Of a stretch of DNA of 5,626 nucleotides, positions 5,605-5,626 are shown piece by piece. A program made the position numbers and the translations under genes. The DNA is from Gammaproteobacteria bacterium (GTDB lineage Bacteria > Pseudomonadota > Gammaproteobacteria > Burkholderiales > Burkholderiaceae_E): contig JAUIAI010000217.1 of assembly GCA_030425615.1 (NCBI GenBank), forward strand, positions 1 through 5,626, in the 5' to 3' direction. The number at the start of each line of letters is the position of its first letter. The stretch's first letter is position 1. Under the pieces are notes generated by a model. It saw only the letters and a program-made list of their open reading frames with translations, made no database searches and was not told the origin of the DNA.

Positions 5605-5626
5605 GGCCAAGTAGCTCAGTTGGTAG
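5605..5626 (+). tRNA. tRNA gene, 5' part only, isotype undetermined (possibly Phe)
   Basis: The last 22 bases are the 5' end of a tRNA: acceptor strand GGCCAAG (5605-5611), T8-A9, D-stem GCTC (5614-5617) and D-loop AGTTGGTAG with the invariant GG. The window stops before the anticodon, so the isotype cannot be read. An acceptor beginning GGCC followed by this D-arm resembles some gammaproteobacterial tRNA-Phe genes, but that is from memory. Confidence 0.85.

Overview
The window is a GC-rich bacterial chromosome segment that looks gammaproteobacterial. The inference rests on the gene set: a DsbC-type periplasmic isomerase, a UbiH/UbiF/UbiI-type aerobic ubiquinone hydroxylase, an MltA lipoprotein, ApaG, and an rpe-gph pair. 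The codon bias is strongly towards G/C. A member of the Chromatiales/Ectothiorhodospiraceae would fit, but that is a guess from overall character. I see no insertion sequence, prophage, CRISPR array, toxin-antitoxin pair or defence gene. This is housekeeping sequence, and I found no undescribed multi-gene system in it.

Layout, left to right. Positions 1-86 lie downstream of gph on the minus strand and hold a coding-like frame that runs off the edge without a convincing start. At 87-1519 (minus) are rpe (ribulose-phosphate 3-epimerase) and gph (phosphoglycolate phosphatase), 8 nt apart and almost certainly one operon. A 54-nt divergent promoter region separates rpe from apaG. At 1574-3243 (plus) come apaG and mltA, 35 nt apart. 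mltA meets the minus-strand dsbC tail to tail across 78 nt. Those 78 nt hold a hexamer-based C-rich/G-rich tandem array that begins at the mltA stop codon and has strong G-quadruplex potential on the minus strand. At 3322-5498 (minus) are a UbiH-family flavin hydroxylase gene and then dsbC, 62 nt apart. A 106-nt divergent region with a likely extended -10 promoter and two hairpins leads to a tRNA gene cut off by the right edge.

Functions. Rpe interconverts ribulose-5-P and xylulose-5-P, and Gph removes 2-phosphoglycolate, so both are sugar-phosphate housekeeping (and, in an autotroph, Calvin-cycle related). ApaG is a small DUF525 protein linked to divalent-cation and dinucleotide metabolism. 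MltA is an outer-membrane lytic transglycosylase that trims peptidoglycan. DsbC repairs wrong disulfides in the periplasm. The flavoprotein hydroxylates the ubiquinone ring. The features most worth a second look are non-coding: the quadruplex-prone array, the possible leaderless start of the ubiquinone hydroxylase gene, and the structured tRNA leader.
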